Origin: 2-02-FULL-66-14 sp964651335
Lineage (GTDB): Bacteria; Pseudomonadota; Gammaproteobacteria; Burkholderiales; SG8-39
NCBI GenBank assembly: GCA_964651335.1
Contig: CAZYVT010000002.1
Span: forward strand, 52,265-116,264
Length of the DNA: 64,000 bases
Direction: 5' to 3'
Shown here: piece after piece, positions 24,546 through 32,189 of the stretch
Numbering within the stretch: position 1 is the first letter of the stretch
Layout: every line of letters begins with the position of its first letter
The notes under the pieces: generated by a model
The model's database searches: none
Seen by the model: the letters and a program-made list of their open reading frames with translations, nothing else
What the model was told of the DNA's origin: nothing
Translations under genes and position numbers: made by a program

Positions 24546-25788
24546 CGCGCACCGCTGCCGCCAGGGCCGCGGCAACCCTTTCCTGCCCATTCGCGTCCAG
24601 CGCGTGAAACAGCGGCAGGACGATACCGCGGTCGCGCATCGATTCGCTGTTGGGCAGGCAGCCTCGCGGCCACGCGTCGCGGTAGGGCGGCTCCAGGTGC
24701 GCGCACATGATGCCGCGCGCCGTCGCGATGCCCTGGCGGCGCAGCGCGCGCATGACCGGGAGCTGCCATTCGCCCTGCGCGAGCCGGACGACGTAGCTTT
24801 GCCAGTTCGTTCGAGCGTACGAAGGCTCCGCCGGTAGTTCCATTCCGGCAACGTTCTTCAGGAGCTCGGCGTAGCGGGCGGCTTGCGCGCGGCGCCGCTC
24901 CACCATCAGCGGCAGGCGCTTCAACTGCTGCAGCCCGATCGCCGCCTGGATGTCGGTCATGCGGTAGTTGAATCCCGTCCGGAGATAGCTCTCGAACACG
25001 ACATCGTCGCCGCCGTGGCGCGCGAGATCGGAAACGCTCATGCCGTGATGGCGCAGTGCGCGCACTGTCCCGATCAGTTCCGGATCGTTCGTCGTGATCA
25101 TGCCTCCATCGCCGGTAGTGAGCAGCTTGCGCGGATGGAAGCTGAAGCAGGCGACGGCGCCGTGCGGCATGCCCACCGGCTCGAAGCTGCGCCCGCCGTC
25201 GAGGCTCACCTCGCTGCCGATCGCGCAGGCGGCGTCTTCGATCACGGGAACGCGGTAGCGCCTCGCAGCCGGCAGGATCGACGCCAGATCCGCCGGCATT
25301 CCGACCTGATGCACCACCTCGATCGCCGCCAGCCTGCCGGCGGGCCCCCGGATCGCGGCGAGCGGGCTTTCCGGAGCGTGCAGCCGCTCCGGCGCCTTCA
25401 GCCACAGGCGGTCGTCGCGGCGCTCGAAATCCTCCCCGAGCGCGCGCTCGAGGGCGGCCGGGTCCATGTTGAGGGTTGCCGGATCGATGTCGACGAAGTA
25501 CGGCTCGGCGCCGCAATGCCGTATGGCGTTCGCCGAGGCGATGAAGGAGTGGCTTACCGTGATCACGATGTCACCGGGCCGCACCCCCGCCGCAAGCAGA
25601 GCAAGGTGCAGCGCCGTGGTGCAACTCGAGACCGCGCAGGCGCCGCCGCCATGCACCGCCGCCGCGAACGCCTTCTCGAAGGCTTCGACCCGCGGCCCCT
25701 GCGTGATCCATCCCGAAAGAATCGCTTCGCGCGCCGCGTGCGCCTCTTCCTCTCCCATCCACGGCAGCGCAAGCGGGATGCGGTTCAT
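24532..25788 (-). CDS. DegT/DnrJ/EryC1/StrS aminotransferase (first of two)
   Basis: This 418-aa PLP enzyme has the family layout. G-W-I-T-Q-G-P-R-V-E-A-F-E is near the N-terminus and V-S-S-C-T-T-A-L-H-L-A holds the PLP-phosphate contacts. V-I-E-D-A-A-C-A-I-G contains the PLP-pyridine Asp, and F-S-F-H-P-R-K-L-L-T-T-G-D-G-G contains the PLP lysine. Such enzymes convert keto-sugar nucleotides to amino sugars. An insertion of about 40 residues after residue 130 (FERRDDRLWLKAPERL) is longer than in typical members. The ATG at 25788 overlaps the epimerase stop. Confidence 0.92.
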   Translation of the reverse strand: MNRIPLALPWMGEEEAHAAREAILSGWITQGPRVEAFEKAFAAAVHGGGACAVSSCTTALHLALLAAGVRPGDIVITVSHSFIASANAIRHCGAEPYFVDIDPATLNMDPAALERALGEDFERRDDRLWLKAPERLHAPESPLAAIRGPAGRLAAIEVVHQVGMPADLASILPAARRYRVPVIEDAACAIGSEVSLDGGRSFEPVGMPHGAVACFSFHPRKLLTTGDGGMITTNDPELIGTVRALRHHGMSVSDLARHGGDDVVFESYLRTGFNYRMTDIQAAIGLQQLKRLPLMVERRRAQAARYAELLKNVAGMELPAEPSYARTNWQSYVVRLAQGEWQLPVMRALRRQGIATARGIMCAHLEPPYRDAWPRGCLPNSESMRDRGIVLPLFHALDANGQERVAAALAAAVRDAAA

Positions 25789-26810
25789 CGCTTCAGCCAC
25801 GGCTCGGCGGGCACGCTCGTCCAGTTCTCCAGCTGCATCGACGCCAGCACCGAATCGTTCACCGGCACATTGCCGCGGAACCAGTCGACCGTGCGCCGGA
25901 GGCCCTCGCCAATCCCGATCGACGGCGCGCTGCCAAGCAGCCGGCGCAGCCTCGCCGGATCGCCGCACAGGCGCAGCACGTCGTTCGGACGCGGCGGCAG
26001 GAACACCGGCGCCTGCTTCAGGCCGGTGAGCGCGGCGACCAGCGCGGCAACTTCGCGAATCGCGACCTCTTCGCCGCGGCAGATGTTGAATGTCTGTCCG
26101 CCTGCGGCTTCCGCGGCGATCACGCCGATCAGGAAGCGCGCCGTTTCCTCCACGTAGGTGAAGTCCCGGGTCTGCGTGCCATCGCCGAAGATCACCGGCG
26201 GCAGCCCCGCCAGCGCGCGGATCACGAACCGCGGGATCACCTCGCCCCGGTCAAACGCGAACGGCTCGCGCGGTCCATAGGTATTGTGCGGTCGTGCCAC
26301 CACGGTCTCGAGCCAGCCGGAGCGGTGGAACACTTGCGCGTAGAATTCGCCCGCGAGCTTCGAGGCACCGTACATGGTCTCCGGCCGGAACGCGTAGTCT
26401 TCGGGCATCGGCACTGCCACGGCGGTTCCATAGACTTCAGAGCTCGAGCAATACAGCAGCCGCTTTGCGCGCTGCGCCGCCGCGGCCTTGAGCACTTGGT
26501 AAGTCCCGGCCGCATTCACCTCGTGCACGACCGAAGGCTGGCGCAGGCTCAGCCGGACGTTGCGCGTCGCGAGATGAAAAACATAATGCGCGCCGTGCAA
26601 CGCGCGCTCGAGTGCCGCAGCGTCGAGGATGCTCCCCTCGATCAGCTCGACGCTCGTGCCGTGCTGCGCCAGGTTCTCGCGGCTGCCGGCAGACAAGTCG
26701 TCCAGGACGACCACCTCGTTTCCCGCCGCGACCAGCTGATCGACGAGGTGGCTGCCGATGAATCCGGCACCACCCGTGACCGCGATCCGGGTCCCCGAGA
26801 GCGTCAGCAC
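25785..26810 (-). CDS. NAD-dependent sugar-nucleotide epimerase/dehydratase (SDR family)
   Basis: This 341-aa extended SDR has the NAD motif V-T-G-G-A-G-F-I-G-S-H-L and the active-site triad S-S-S-E-V-Y-G with Y-G-A-S-K. It also has R-P-H-N-T-Y-G-P-R-E-P and D-F-T-Y-V-E-E-T-A. It acts on a UDP- or other NDP-sugar, as an epimerase, decarboxylase or dehydratase. No ATG fits; I take the GTG at 26810, which overlaps the preceding stop by 7 nt (GTGCTGA). It sits between two aminotransferase genes and probably supplies a keto- or epimerised sugar to one. Confidence 0.9.
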   Translation of the reverse strand: MLTLSGTRIAVTGGAGFIGSHLVDQLVAAGNEVVVLDDLSAGSRENLAQHGTSVELIEGSILDAAALERALHGAHYVFHLATRNVRLSLRQPSVVHEVNAAGTYQVLKAAAAQRAKRLLYCSSSEVYGTAVAVPMPEDYAFRPETMYGASKLAGEFYAQVFHRSGWLETVVARPHNTYGPREPFAFDRGEVIPRFVIRALAGLPPVIFGDGTQTRDFTYVEETARFLIGVIAAEAAGGQTFNICRGEEVAIREVAALVAALTGLKQAPVFLPPRPNDVLRLCGDPARLRRLLGSAPSIGIGEGLRRTVDWFRGNVPVNDSVLASMQLENWTSVPAEPWLKR

Positions 26811-27946
26811 GCCGCGACGAACTCCCCGACGCCGCCGATCACCGCCTCCACCTGCGGGTCGGTCATCTCGGCGAAGATCGGCAGACTGACCAGCCGGGCG
26901 GCCGAACGTTCCGCGTGCGGAAAGCTCCCCGCGCAGATGCCCAGCGACCGGTAGCACCCCTGCAGGTGCAGCGGCACCGGGTAATGCAGCCCGGTGTGGA
27001 TTCCGCGCTGTTGCAGAAACGTCCGCAGCGCGTCGCGCCGCTCGACGCGGATGACGTAGAGGTGATGGGAGGAGACGTTTTGCGGAAGCACCGCCACCGG
27101 CTCCACGCCGCCCATCGCACCGAACGCGGCGTCGTAGCGCACGGCGATCTTTCGGCGCGCCGCGTTCCACCCGGCGAGTCGTGTCAGCTTGACGCGCAGG
27201 AAGCCCGCCTGGATCGCGTCCATGCGACTGTTGCCGCCTTCGAGGCGGTGCAGGTGTTTCTCCGACTGCCCATGGTCGCGCAGCATGCGCGCGCGCTCTG
27301 CGATCGCGGCGTCGCCGGTCGTGATCGCCCCGGCCTCGCCGCAGGCGCCGAGATTCTTGGCAGGATAAAAGCTGAATCCGGCGGCGTGTCCCAGGGTCCC
27401 CGCAGCGCGCCCTTTGAATGTAGCGCCGTGGGCCTGCGCGGCATCTTCGAGCACCTTCAGCTCGTACCGGTTCGCCAGAGCCCGTATCGCATCCATGTCG
27501 GCAGTCTGGCCGTAGAGGTGCACCGGCAGCACGCACGCCGGGCGTTCCGCCTTCGGCCGACCCTCGAAAGCCGCCTTCAGATGGTCGTCGAGACGATTTG
27601 CATCCATCAGGCAGGTGGCCGGGTCGATGTCGACGAATTCGAATTTCGCGCCGGCGTGCGAGATTGCTTCGGTCGTGGCGATGAACGTGTTCGGCACGGT
27701 GACAACGCGGCGTCCCGGGCCGATCTCCATCGCCTGCAGTGCAATGCGCAACGCGTCGGTGCCGTTCGCCACCGCCACGACATGCCGGTAGCCGCCGAAA
27801 GCAGCGAACTCCGCCTCGAAGCGCTCGACCTCGCGCCCGCCGACGAAGGCCGCCCCGTCCAGCGCATCGGACACCACCTGCAGCAGCTCGGTCCGCAGTT
27901 CCCGGTGCTGCGCCACCAGGTCCAGAAACGGGACCTCAGCGCTCAT
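26804..27946 (-). CDS. DegT-family aminotransferase, WbpE-like
   Basis: This 380-aa PLP enzyme has VPFLDLVAQHRELRTEL at the start, then A-N-G-T-D-A-L-R-I-A-L, V-L-E-D-A-A-Q-A-H-G-A and F-S-F-Y-P-A-K-N-L-G-A (PLP lysine). Its nearest type is the UDP-2-acetamido-3-keto-glucuronate aminotransferase WbpE/WlbC. It lies beside WbpD- and WbpB-like genes, which strongly suggests the pathway to UDP-2,3-diacetamido-2,3-dideoxy-uronic acid. The upstream acetyltransferase stop overlaps its start by 11 nt. Confidence 0.93.
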   Translation of the reverse strand: MSAEVPFLDLVAQHRELRTELLQVVSDALDGAAFVGGREVERFEAEFAAFGGYRHVVAVANGTDALRIALQAMEIGPGRRVVTVPNTFIATTEAISHAGAKFEFVDIDPATCLMDANRLDDHLKAAFEGRPKAERPACVLPVHLYGQTADMDAIRALANRYELKVLEDAAQAHGATFKGRAAGTLGHAAGFSFYPAKNLGACGEAGAITTGDAAIAERARMLRDHGQSEKHLHRLEGGNSRMDAIQAGFLRVKLTRLAGWNAARRKIAVRYDAAFGAMGGVEPVAVLPQNVSSHHLYVIRVERRDALRTFLQQRGIHTGLHYPVPLHLQGCYRSLGICAGSFPHAERSAARLVSLPIFAEMTDPQVEAVIGGVGEFVAAC

Positions 27947-28424
27947 TCACGTAGCGCAGGATGCGTGCCGGATTGCCGGCGACGATCGCCCGCGGCGGCA
28001 CATCCCGCGTGACCACGCTCCCCGCCCCGATCACCGATCCCGCGCCAAGGCGCACGCCGCACAGGATCGTGGCGTTGCTGCCGATCGAGGCGCGCCGCTC
28101 GATATGCGTGGTCTCGCAGACCCAGTCCCCTTCGCCCTTGAGGTCGCCGTCCTCCCGCGTCGCGCGCGGAAAGCGGTCGTTGATGAACATGACCCCGTGG
28201 CCGATGAACACCTCGTCCTCGATCTGCACGCCCTCGCAGACGAAGGTGTGGCTCTGGATCTTCACCCGCCGGCCGATGCGCACACCTTTCTGGATCTCGA
28301 CGAAGGGCCCGATGCGCGACTCGTCGCCGATCTCGCAACCGTAGAGATTGGCGAACCCCGAGAGCTTCACGTTCCTGCCCAGCTTGACGTCGGGCGCGAT
28401 GCGCACGGTCGAGTCGCTCGTCAT
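27936..28424 (-). CDS. Hexapeptide acyltransferase, WbpD-like (UDP-GlcNAc(3NH2)A N-acetyltransferase)
   Basis: This 162-aa left-handed beta-helix protein is made of hexapeptide repeats from about residue 10 to 150. It contains F-I-G-H-G-V-M-F-I-N-D-R-F-P-R, the active-site loop of WbpD/WlbB acetyltransferases, and V-I-G-A-G-S-V-V-T-R-D-V-P. It should acetylate the 3-amino group made by the adjacent aminotransferase. The start at 28424 is the only ATG giving a normal N-terminus; the ribosome binding site is weak. It overlaps the next gene by 11 nt. Confidence 0.88.
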   Translation of the reverse strand: MTSDSTVRIAPDVKLGRNVKLSGFANLYGCEIGDESRIGPFVEIQKGVRIGRRVKIQSHTFVCEGVQIEDEVFIGHGVMFINDRFPRATREDGDLKGEGDWVCETTHIERRASIGSNATILCGVRLGAGSVIGAGSVVTRDVPPRAIVAGNPARILRYVNER

Positions 28425-28437
28425 GCGTTCGATGATA

Positions 28438-29466
28438 TCAGGCAGACGGCGCGCGCCCCCGCGCGCCGGCGACGCGGGCAAGGCTCGCGTCGAGGGATGC
28501 CTGGGCCGCCTCCAGCATCCGCACCACGCGCAAGCCGTGCTCGCCGCCCATGATCGAGCTCTCGCGTCCTTCGACCACATCGGCGAAGTGGCGCACCACG
28601 CCGGCGAGAGCCTCGGCGCTGGAAAGGCGCGGCGAGTGGATATCGCCGATGCGGTATTCGGGAATGATGGTGAGGCGCTCGTCCTCGGACCGGACGCCGA
28701 TCCCGCTATCGTAGATGCGGATCTTCTCCTCGCGGTCGAGGTCGTCCCAGACCACCATCTGGCGATCGCCGCCGATCGCGATGCGGCGCACCTTGGCGGG
28801 CGACATCCAGCTCAGATTGAAATGCGCGATCAGGCCGCCCGCGCAGTGGATCGTCACGTAGGCGATGTCCGGCATGCGCGGGTTGACGTGGCAGTAGCCG
28901 GTCGCCTCGACGTGGACCGGCTCCACCCCGATCACGTAGTCGAGGATCGAGAAGTCGTGCGGGGCGAGGTCCCACAGCACGTTGACATCCGGCTGGAACA
29001 AGCCGAGGTTGACCCGCAGCGAGTCGTAATACGAGACCCGGCCGAGCGCGCCGCTCGCGCTCAGCTCGCGCAGCTTCTGCACCGCGCCGGTAAACAGGAA
29101 CGTGTGGTCGACCATCAGCGTGACATTGCGCGCGGCGGCGAGCGCGATCAGCTCTTCGCACTGCGCGGCGCTGCTGCACATCGGCTTCTCGATCAGCACG
29201 TGCTTGCCGCGCTCGATCGCGCGGCGCGCGAGAGGATAATGCGTTGCGACCGGCGTCGCGATCAGTACCGCGGCGACGTCCGGCCGGTCGATCAGCTCGA
29301 GCGCGTCACGGTGGCACGCGGCCGCGGGCGCCGCGCGGCGCGCGACCTCCAGCCGCGCCGGCTCGCGCTCGGCGAGCGCCTTCAGCTCGAAGCGCCCGGA
29401 CCCCTGCAGATTGCGCAGCAGGTTGGGCCCCCAGTACCCGTATCCGATCAGGCCGGCGGTGATCAT
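28438..29466 (-). CDS. Gfo/Idh/MocA-family oxidoreductase, WbpB-like
   Basis: This 342-aa protein has the N-terminal NAD motif G-L-I-G-Y-G-Y-W-G-P-N and the family signature H-V-L-I-E-K-P. The C-terminal half is an alpha/beta domain with D-L-A-P-H-D-F-S-I-L-D. WbpB/WlbA enzymes oxidise C3 of UDP-GlcNAc-uronate, producing the keto sugar for WbpE. It is the first gene of the eleven-gene minus-strand glycan operon, so the promoter should lie at about 29467-29520. The 6-dehydrogenase (WbpA) expected upstream in the pathway is not in the window. Confidence 0.88.
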   Translation of the reverse strand: MITAGLIGYGYWGPNLLRNLQGSGRFELKALAEREPARLEVARRAAPAAACHRDALELIDRPDVAAVLIATPVATHYPLARRAIERGKHVLIEKPMCSSAAQCEELIALAAARNVTLMVDHTFLFTGAVQKLRELSASGALGRVSYYDSLRVNLGLFQPDVNVLWDLAPHDFSILDYVIGVEPVHVEATGYCHVNPRMPDIAYVTIHCAGGLIAHFNLSWMSPAKVRRIAIGGDRQMVVWDDLDREEKIRIYDSGIGVRSEDERLTIIPEYRIGDIHSPRLSSAEALAGVVRHFADVVEGRESSIMGGEHGLRVVRMLEAAQASLDASLARVAGARGRAPSA

Positions 29467-29523
29467 GCTTCCTATGATAGCGGGCGGGCCGTGCAGCGTA
29501 TCGCGGGCGGCTGCCCGCGCCGT

Positions 29524-31575
29524 TTATCCGACGAGCCGCTGGGCGCCGAGCAGCACGAATCGCACCAGCCCGCTCAATGCAAGCGCCACGCCGACCGATA
29601 ACCCGACCGACGCCCATGCCTCCCTGCGGCCCACCGCCTTGAGCATCACGGCAAAGGTGGAGATGCAGGGCACATAGAACGTGAGGAACAGCAGCAGGGT
29701 CAGGAGCTGGATCGGATCGAGATAGCGATCGATCTCGAAGCTGCCGAAAGCCTGGTAGATCATCAGCAGCGAGAGTTCCTTGCGCAGCACGCCGAACAGG
29801 ATCGGCACGCCCAGCACGACCGGCAGTCCAAGCCACCAATGCGTCACGGGAGTCAGAACGGCGTTGATCATGGCATCGGCGCCGAAGTGGTTCAGCAGCG
29901 CGAGCACGACGCTGCCGCCGACCAGCAAAGGCGTGACGATCGTGAGGATGTCCTGCGTCCGCAACCAGGTTTCGCGCAGCACCGCCTGTCCACGCGGCAT
30001 CGCATAGGGAGGAATCTCCTGAATCTGACCGGGCCCGGCGAGCGGAACACGCTGCTTGAGCAGTTTGCCGAGCAGCGCGATCACGACCAGCACAAAGGCA
30101 AAGATCGCGAATACGCCCAGGCCGCCGAGATACTTCCCGGCGAGGGCGAGCACGATCGCGGAGCGCGCCGAACAGGGCACGAAGGTGATGAGCAACGATG
30201 CTGCCACCCGCTCGCGTCCTCTGGTAGCTCGCGCCGCGCTGGAAATCGCCGGCACGTTGCAACCGAGACCGAGCAGGAACGGAACCGCCACGCCGCCATG
30301 CAGGCCGATGCGGTGAAACCCCCTGTCGACGGCGAATGCAATGCGGGCCATCAGCCCGGCCTGCTCGAGCGCTACCAGCAGCAGCACCAGCGGGATCATG
30401 TACGGCACTACGATGCCGATCAGGCCGATCAAGCCGTCGGCCACGGCGCGCGCAATCACGCCACCCGTCGATTGCGGCTGCCAGTGCGCAGCCCATTCCA
30501 CAAGCCGTGCCGCGGTCACGCTGTCGAGCCACGCGCTCGCGCCGAAGACGACGAACAGCACCGCGGCGAATACGCCCAGGCTCCCGAGCACGCTCCAGCG
30601 CGGATTGAGGAACAGCTCGTCCAGCCAATAGCGCCAATCCCTTCGATCGTGCGCCCCGTCAGGCCGCGTCGCCGCTTCGGCCAAGCTCGCCGCGCGGTGG
30701 TGGCGCTCCGCGTGCAGTTCCTCATGCAGCGGCCGTGGCAGGGACGCTGACGCTTGCGCTCGCAGCCGCTCCACCGCGGCGACGCGCTCGGGGAAGTGCT
30801 GTCGCAGCTCGTCCAGGAAGTAGCGGTCGCCCTGCGCGAGCTGCATGACGAGAAAGTGCAGCGGCACGCCGAACGCGCTTTGAATTTCGGCGGCGTGCAA
30901 TTCCACGGTCAAAGGCCGCAGGCATGCGGCGATGTGCGCGCCCGGCGCAAGCGGCAGGGGACACACACCGACGCGCGCTGCATCCAGCGCCGCCTTGAAA
31001 AGCTGCGGCAGGCCATGACCCATTGCCGCCGCAATCGGCACCACCGTCACGCCCAGGCGCCGCGCCAGCGCCTTGCTGCTGATGTAAAGACCCTTGTCGC
31101 GCGCTTCGTCCATCTTGTTGAGCGCAATCACCATGGGGCGCGACAACCCCAGCAGCTCCAGCGTCAGCTCGAGGTGCCGTTCCAGTGCGGTCGCGTCGAC
31201 GACCTGCACGATCACGTCCGGCGGCGCGAACGGCGCCGGAACGCCCTCGCGATCGTGGCGCGAAACCGGCGCCGGCCGATCGCCCCAGAGGAGGTATTTC
31301 AGCGCGGCCCGGTCTTCCGGCTCCAGGCTTTTCAGGGTTCGAATGCTCGGAAGATCGATCAGGCGCGCTTCGTCCAGCCCGATCTGCACGGCGCACTCTT
31401 CGTACGTGCGTTGCGTCCCGGCGAACGCCGCGGTCTGCACCGAGGTGCTCTGCACGGCTTGAAACAGGGTGCTCTTGCCACCGCCGTGCATCCCTGCAAG
31501 CGCGATACGCAGGCTGCGCGCACCCCGGTAGAGCGGGGTGTGAAGCGGGATCGCGGCGGTAGCGTACTCCTTCAC
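29524..31575 (-). CDS. feoB: FeoB-type ferrous iron transporter with degenerate G3 motif
   Basis: This 683-aa protein has an N-terminal G domain. It carries G1 G-M-H-G-G-G-K-S, a G3-like D-L-P-S where the usual Gly is Ser, and G4 N-K-M-D. The membrane part (about 330-683) has the gate signatures P-F-L-L-G-L-G-C-N-V-P-A-I and F-V-P-C-S-A-R-S-A, and a second F-Y-V-P-C-I-S-T. It would import Fe2+ across the inner membrane. No feoA or feoC lies next to it. The start appears to be GTG at 31575. It follows the VOC gene on the same strand by 81 nt. Confidence 0.88.
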   Translation of the reverse strand: MKEYATAAIPLHTPLYRGARSLRIALAGMHGGGKSTLFQAVQSTSVQTAAFAGTQRTYEECAVQIGLDEARLIDLPSIRTLKSLEPEDRAALKYLLWGDRPAPVSRHDREGVPAPFAPPDVIVQVVDATALERHLELTLELLGLSRPMVIALNKMDEARDKGLYISSKALARRLGVTVVPIAAAMGHGLPQLFKAALDAARVGVCPLPLAPGAHIAACLRPLTVELHAAEIQSAFGVPLHFLVMQLAQGDRYFLDELRQHFPERVAAVERLRAQASASLPRPLHEELHAERHHRAASLAEAATRPDGAHDRRDWRYWLDELFLNPRWSVLGSLGVFAAVLFVVFGASAWLDSVTAARLVEWAAHWQPQSTGGVIARAVADGLIGLIGIVVPYMIPLVLLLVALEQAGLMARIAFAVDRGFHRIGLHGGVAVPFLLGLGCNVPAISSAARATRGRERVAASLLITFVPCSARSAIVLALAGKYLGGLGVFAIFAFVLVVIALLGKLLKQRVPLAGPGQIQEIPPYAMPRGQAVLRETWLRTQDILTIVTPLLVGGSVVLALLNHFGADAMINAVLTPVTHWWLGLPVVLGVPILFGVLRKELSLLMIYQAFGSFEIDRYLDPIQLLTLLLFLTFYVPCISTFAVMLKAVGRREAWASVGLSVGVALALSGLVRFVLLGAQRLVG

Positions 31576-31656
31576 TCCGCCAATGCTGGCATCGGGGGAC
31601 TTGAAGCGGGCTGATTACGATCAAGCTTTCCTGCATTTGCCCCCGGGCCAGCGACG

Positions 31657-32139
31657 TTATCTTCGCCGGCTCTTCTTCGCGGCTCTCGAAGTCACCCGTT
31701 TGGACCGCTTCGACGGCTTTGTGCGTTTCGACGACTGTGCCGGCTTCGCGGGCGCGGCGGCCTGGGCGCGCCGGAAAACGGCGAGCGTCGCCCCGGTCGG
31801 ATCCTCGAATATCCCGAACCGGCCGACTCCGGGAATGTCCATGCCGGGCATGTGCACGCGTGCACCCAGCTCCGCCGCCTTGGCCGTTGCGGCATCCACA
31901 TCGGCGACTTCGACGTAGGCCAACCAGTGCGACGGCATCGGGCCCATGTCCGCGCGAATCTGCATCAGGCCGCCGACGTCCTTCTTGCCCTGTTTCAGGA
32001 TCGTGTACACACCGAGGCCCATCGGCATGTCGCTCATCTTCCAGCCGAACAGCGCCGCATAGAACGCCCCTGCACGCGCCGCATCCTTGGTCATGAGCTC
32101 GTTCCAGCAGAATGTGCCGATCGCAGGTTTATCCGCCAT
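31657..32139 (-). CDS. VOC-family (glyoxalase/bleomycin-resistance fold) protein
   Basis: This 160-aa protein begins I-G-T-F-C-W-N-E-L-M-T-K-D and has F-Y-A-A-L-F-G-W-K-M. The second betaalphabetabetabeta module has H-W-L-A-Y-V-E-V-A-D-V-D and FEDPTGA-like I-F-E-D-P-T-G-A. This is the VOC-1 pattern of glyoxalase-like and fosfomycin-resistance-like proteins of unknown substrate. The last 30 residues are unusually Lys/Arg-rich (K-R-T-K-P-S-K-R-S-K-R), a tail that might bind nucleic acid or acidic surfaces. It is divergent from mutS. Confidence 0.82.
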   Translation of the reverse strand: MADKPAIGTFCWNELMTKDAARAGAFYAALFGWKMSDMPMGLGVYTILKQGKKDVGGLMQIRADMGPMPSHWLAYVEVADVDAATAKAAELGARVHMPGMDIPGVGRFGIFEDPTGATLAVFRRAQAAAPAKPAQSSKRTKPSKRSKRVTSRAAKKSRRR

Positions 32140-32189
32140 GTGCCCTTCCCGTAAAAAACGCGGATTGTACCCGCGACCGATTCACTACA

